Shown here in pieces: positions 14,159-16,583 of a stretch of 16,583 bases of DNA. This DNA comes from CAYYIS01 sp964470965 (GTDB lineage: Bacteria; JAAXHH01; JABIQT01), in contig CAYYIS010000075.1 in NCBI GenBank assembly GCA_964470965.1, forward strand, positions 1 to 16,583, given 5' to 3'. Under the pieces are notes generated by a model. The model was given only the letters and a program-made list of their open reading frames with translations. It was not told where the DNA came from and searched no databases. The first letter of the stretch is position 1. Each line of letters starts with the position of its first letter. Both the position numbers and the translations under genes were made by a program.

Positions 14159-15535
14159 CTAATTGGCCCGGGAGGCCGGTGAGATTGGCCGACCGATGCG
14201 GCTGTGCAGTTTCTGTTCCAGGTCTTCGAAGAACCCGCGGGATTCCATGCCATTGGTGGCCCATTTACTGAGTGCCTGCTTCAAGTAGTTCTCCGCCTGC
14301 ATCCAGTCCCGGGTGCGGTGCAGCGTCGGGATCTCGGTCAGATCCTTTGTGAACAGTCGTCGGACCAGCTGGTTGCCGTAGAATGGATCCTGCTCATCGA
14401 TAAATGGATCTTCCAGGGCTGGCAGGTAGGCCGGAAACAGGTCGAAGTTGCGGTACTGGGCAATCTGGCCCGCTACGGTGCAAAGAGCGTATTCGATGAA
14501 GGCCCAGGCCGCTTCCTTTTGTTCCACCTGCCTCGGAATCACCAGAACGGATCCCCCCAGCGTACTATTCCGTAATCCGCCTGTTTCGAGCGCTGGTAAC
14601 GGAAATACTCCCCAGTCCGATGCTTGACCGGGGTATTCCTGAACCGTATCTTTTATGGAACCGCCGAACCATACTGCCGATGGGTATGTGGCTACCGTGT
14701 CGTTCTTGAAACCGGCCAGAAATTCGTGGCTGTAAGGGATCACATTGTAGCAGATCCCGGATTCAAGCATTCGTTTGATGGTCTTCAGCACCTTGTGCGA
14801 TTCCAACGAGTTGATCGCGATGCGTCCCTTATGGTCGAACATCTGAGCGCCGTTCTGCTGCATCATGATTTCGAACAGGCCCTGAAGACTGCCGGTAGAC
14901 AGAGGTAACATGCGTGTCCGGCCGCCGGATCGTTTCAAAATCCGTTTGCCCGCATCGATATAATCATCCCACGTTACGATAGTGTTCGGATCGATGCCGT
15001 ACCGTTCGAACACCTCCCGCTTGTAGTACACCGCGCACGGCCCCATGTCCCAGGGTATAGCATATACCCGCCCGTTATACTCACAGTTCGCCCAGAATGA
15101 GGGCGGGAACCTGTCTTTATATTTCATGGCTACCGATGTCAGGTCCGCCAGTTGGTCGGTCGCCGCGTACCGGGGTGCCTCCCGGATCTGTAACTGCGAG
15201 ACCTCCGGAGCGCCCACGCCAGCGGTCAGCGATAGGAAAAACCGGGACTGCATGTTGGCGCCAGTCATGTCTACATCCACACTGACATTCGGATACTGCT
15301 CGGAGAACGCATCAACGAGTGCGTCCAGACTCTTGGCGGCAATGCCCCAGCTCCACACCGTGATGTTTCCTCTCACGCGTGGTGGATCATCAGTCGCATT
15401 AGACGTAAGCAAATTGGTCGGCCGGTGCGGCGCCTGCATCAGGCTCTGCATGATCAGGAAGGCCACCGCCGTGGTTGTGATGGTCATCGCGGTGACTATG
15501 AGCGATTTTTTCAGGAGCGATCCAGGCATAATCAT
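14159..15535 (-). CDS. Family 1 extracellular solute-binding protein of a sugar ABC importer
   Basis: This 458-residue protein is the substrate-capturing part of the importer. A hydrophobic segment at about 11-32 follows two Lys residues, forming a signal peptide or membrane anchor; no lipobox Cys is present in it. The mature region begins with ITVWSWG and DALVDAFSEQYPNVSVDVD, the classic first strand and helix of family-1 binding proteins. It later shows NGRVYAIPWDMGP and YYKREVFERYGID, also family hallmarks. The ATG at 15535 is chosen, with a weak AAGA upstream; an ATG two codons later is equally possible. It leads the three-gene transporter run. The ligand is unknown, but nearby isomerases and a dehydratase suggest a sugar, uronate or oligosaccharide. 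Confidence 0.92.
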   Translation of the reverse strand: MIMPGSLLKKSLIVTAMTITTTAVAFLIMQSLMQAPHRPTNLLTSNATDDPPRVRGNITVWSWGIAAKSLDALVDAFSEQYPNVSVDVDMTGANMQSRFFLSLTAGVGAPEVSQLQIREAPRYAATDQLADLTSVAMKYKDRFPPSFWANCEYNGRVYAIPWDMGPCAVYYKREVFERYGIDPNTIVTWDDYIDAGKRILKRSGGRTRMLPLSTGSLQGLFEIMMQQNGAQMFDHKGRIAINSLESHKVLKTIKRMLESGICYNVIPYSHEFLAGFKNDTVATYPSAVWFGGSIKDTVQEYPGQASDWGVFPLPALETGGLRNSTLGGSVLVIPRQVEQKEAAWAFIEYALCTVAGQIAQYRNFDLFPAYLPALEDPFIDEQDPFYGNQLVRRLFTKDLTEIPTLHRTRDWMQAENYLKQALSKWATNGMESRGFFEDLEQKLHSRIGRPISPASRAN

Positions 15536-15580
15536 TTCATCTTATGTAAGACAACCGTTTGGTTTCGGTTCCTCGCGGCC

Positions 15581-15613
15581 GTAATAGTGGAAGTCGGAGG
15601 TTTCCACTATTAC
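15581..15613. repeat. Perfect 12-bp inverted repeat with 9-nt spacer upstream of the ABC operon
   Basis: GTAATAGTGGAA (15581-15592) is repeated exactly as its reverse complement TTCCACTATTAC (15602-15613) around the spacer GTCGGAGGT. It lies 46 bp upstream of the binding-protein ATG. As DNA it could bind a dimeric regulator; as minus-strand RNA it would form a stable stem-loop whose loop contains CCUCC. No T run follows, so a terminator is unlikely. Confidence 0.75.
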
Positions 15614-15680
15614 ACACCGGTGGTCCCACAGGCCCTCAAACTGATCGGTATCATGAAACTGGGAACAAAGAGAACTGGAA

Positions 15681-15708
15681 TTGGGACCATACCCTTGGGA
15701 ACATACCC
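15681..15708 (+). repeat. Tandem 14-bp direct repeat
   Basis: TTGGGACCATACCC (15681-15694) is followed at once by TTGGGAACATACCC (15695-15708), 13 of 14 positions identical. Each unit is also a partial palindrome (GGG...CCC). It lies about 150-170 bp upstream of the transporter start and may be a paired regulator site or a small slippage duplication; function is not shown by the sequence. Confidence 0.7.
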
Positions 15709-15887
15709 ATAGAATAGCGTTCGGCGTTCGATTCCGTGACAAGGGAGGGAGTCGTCACCGGTTCCGGCAGAGCCGGATATAACGTGCACAACAGGATGTA
15801 CCGTTCCAGTTTTTTCCATTCGTCCGGGAAGAGATAATTCTTTAGTGGGTCATCCGCTCATGAACCGGCATCCACCTAAATGGGGCG

Positions 15888-16319
15888 TCATCGATCTCCT
15901 GCCATTGCGCCTTCGGTCAGATTTAGCTTCCCGAGTATAACGGCACCACCCTCCTCCACTCTCGATACCACAGTCGCATCGAATTCCGGAACAAAATCAG
16001 CCAAGGCCCTGAACCCTCCCATCGTCCGCACACCTCGGGTAAAACCGAAATCTTTTCCTGCAATCGGCACACCGTGAAGTGGTCCGCGGTACCTACCAGA
16101 TCGGATTTCTTCTTCGGCCGTATTTGCCGAAGCCATAGCGCGATCAGCCATGAAAGTAGCATAACTATTCAAGGTCCCATCGAGCGGCGATATGCGATCC
16201 AAGATCAGGTGTGTAAGCTCGACGGGGGATAGTTCCATCGATTAAATGGAGCGGGCGACCTCTGTCAGATTGAAGAAATGAATCCTCTCGATTTTGGTCC
16301 TTTCGACATTCTGATGCAC
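15888..16319 (-). pseudogene. Truncated amidase (amidase-signature family) with internal stop
   Basis: Residues after the ATG at 16238 match the N-terminal third of amidase-signature enzymes such as GatA: MELSPVELTHLILDRI, then GPLHGVPIAGKDFGFTRGV with the catalytic Lys (K62), then DATVVSRVEEGGAVILGKL. The frame stops at 15888 after 116 codons, before the Gly-Ser-rich signature with the two catalytic Ser residues, while the full family has about 450-500 residues. Upstream in the same frame, a GTG at 16319 leads into IHFFNLTEVARSI, the usual amidase N-terminus, broken by a TAA at 16242-16244 just before SMELSPVEL. So the gene has both a nonsense codon and a lost 3' part and cannot be active. 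The catalytic core is not found downstream. Confidence 0.85.
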
Positions 16320-16477
16320 TCCGTTGGTTCAGCCCATATGCACAGGAGCAAAGAACCAATACTCCACAAGATCTGCAGCAAACTAAATGAGAGCTGGGTA
16401 CAAATCAAGCAACTTCGTTAATGAACGTGAGACGCTCCAAAGGGCCTGTCGGGATTGCCCTTGCGCAGAGCAACTTT

Positions 16478-16506
16478 TTAACGCATTTTCTCTCGCAGTC
16501 TACAAT
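16478..16506 (+). promoter_or_regulatory. Weak candidate promoter for the gene at 16524
   Basis: TTAACG (16478-16483, 4 of 6) and TACAAT (16501-16506, 5 of 6) are spaced by 17 bp. The predicted start near 16513 gives a leader of only about 11 nt, with the ribosome binding site at its very 5' end, which is unusually short. Only the -10 box is convincing. Confidence 0.28.
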
Positions 16507-16523
16507 CTCAACGGGAGAGCCTC

Positions 16524-16583
16524 ATGAACCCACGCCCACGCATCGCCGCACTCGTTTCCATCTACCATCGCTACGCTCACGCC
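16524..16583 (+). CDS. Start of an unidentified gene (first 20 codons)
   Basis: An ATG at 16524 is preceded by GGGAGA about 6 nt upstream and the frame is open to the window end. The peptide starts MNPRPRIAALVSIYHRYAHA. A PRIAALVxxY...H opening is familiar to me from conserved uncharacterised proteins in Planctomycetota- and Latescibacterota-type genomes, but 20 residues are too few to assign a family. It is divergent from the amidase remnant. Confidence 0.55.
   Translation, partial: MNPRPRIAALVSIYHRYAHA

Larger units (their letters stand above)
15542..15857 (-). pseudogene. Possible frameshifted 3' end of a lost gene ahead of the transporter
   Basis: A minus-strand frame is open from 15857 to a TGA at 15651-15653 and reads like protein (for example NYLFPDEWKKLERYILL and NAERYSMGMFPRVW) but has no start near its beginning. 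A second frame shifted by one continues through FHDTDQFEGLWDHRC to a TAA at 15542, only 6 bp before the binding-protein ATG. A single frameshift near 15650 would join them into one C-terminal region placed as an upstream operon gene would be. I do not recognise the family, and chance open frames are possible in 300 bp. Confidence 0.27.

Noticed and set aside
16440..16462. AAGGGC...GCCCTT inverted repeat as terminator
   Set aside because: Only six base pairs with an 11-nt loop, and the T run is about 12 nt further on.
1..16583. CRISPR array, tRNA, rRNA or insertion sequence
   Set aside because: No regularly spaced repeats, no tRNA-like cloverleaf, no rRNA stretch and no transposase or terminal repeats were seen on either strand.

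Overview
The window looks like chromosomal DNA of a heterotrophic bacterium specialised in sugar and sugar-acid breakdown. It has about balanced base composition, mostly ATG starts and GGAG-type ribosome binding sites. The mix of heparinase-like enzyme, xylose-isomerase-like TIM barrels, enolase-superfamily dehydratase, 2-hydroxyacid dehydrogenase and a binding-protein sugar transporter recalls uncultivated Latescibacterota, Poribacteria or Planctomycetota-type genomes. That placement is a guess from gene style; no rRNA, tRNA or taxonomic marker is present.

Layout, left to right. (A) 1-4832, minus strand: a tightly packed six-gene run transcribed from 4832 towards 1: TIM-barrel sugar isomerase, nitrilase-family amidohydrolase, MTA/SAH-nucleosidase-like protein, spore photoproduct lyase (SPL)-like radical SAM enzyme, short-chain dehydrogenase (SDR), and the N-terminal part of a heparinase II/III-like protein cut by the window edge. 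The nitrilase/nucleosidase/SPL/SDR junctions overlap by 38, 35 and 10 bp. (B) 5124-6185, minus: a lone D-2-hydroxyacid dehydrogenase. (C) 6186-6803: a gap with a possible broken minus-strand reading frame and a strong hairpin. (D) 6804-8200, plus: a SEC-C zinc-motif small protein coupled by an ATGA overlap to a sugar-acid dehydratase of the enolase superfamily. (E) 8645-11696, minus: VOC protein, SNF2 helicase with a C-terminal SWIM zinc finger, and a second TIM-barrel isomerase; a promoter overlapped by a palindrome sits before the helicase. (F) 11697-12423: a 727-bp gap with no supported gene. (G) 12424-15535, minus: solute-binding protein and two permeases of a sugar ABC importer, without an ATPase. 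(H) 15536-16523: decayed DNA with a perfect 12-bp inverted repeat, a 14-bp tandem repeat and a truncated amidase pseudogene. (I) From 16524, plus: the first 20 codons of another gene.

How the parts may work together: the importer, two isomerases, dehydratase and 2-hydroxyacid dehydrogenase fit uptake and oxidation, epimerisation or dehydration of uncommon sugars or uronate-type acids released by lyases such as the heparinase-like protein. The nucleosidase-SPL-SDR trio is different. It looks like a DNA-photoproduct repair or related radical SAM module, with the nucleosidase a plausible remover of 5'-deoxyadenosine. It is the most interesting assembly here. All functions are read from motifs and context; no database search was possible.
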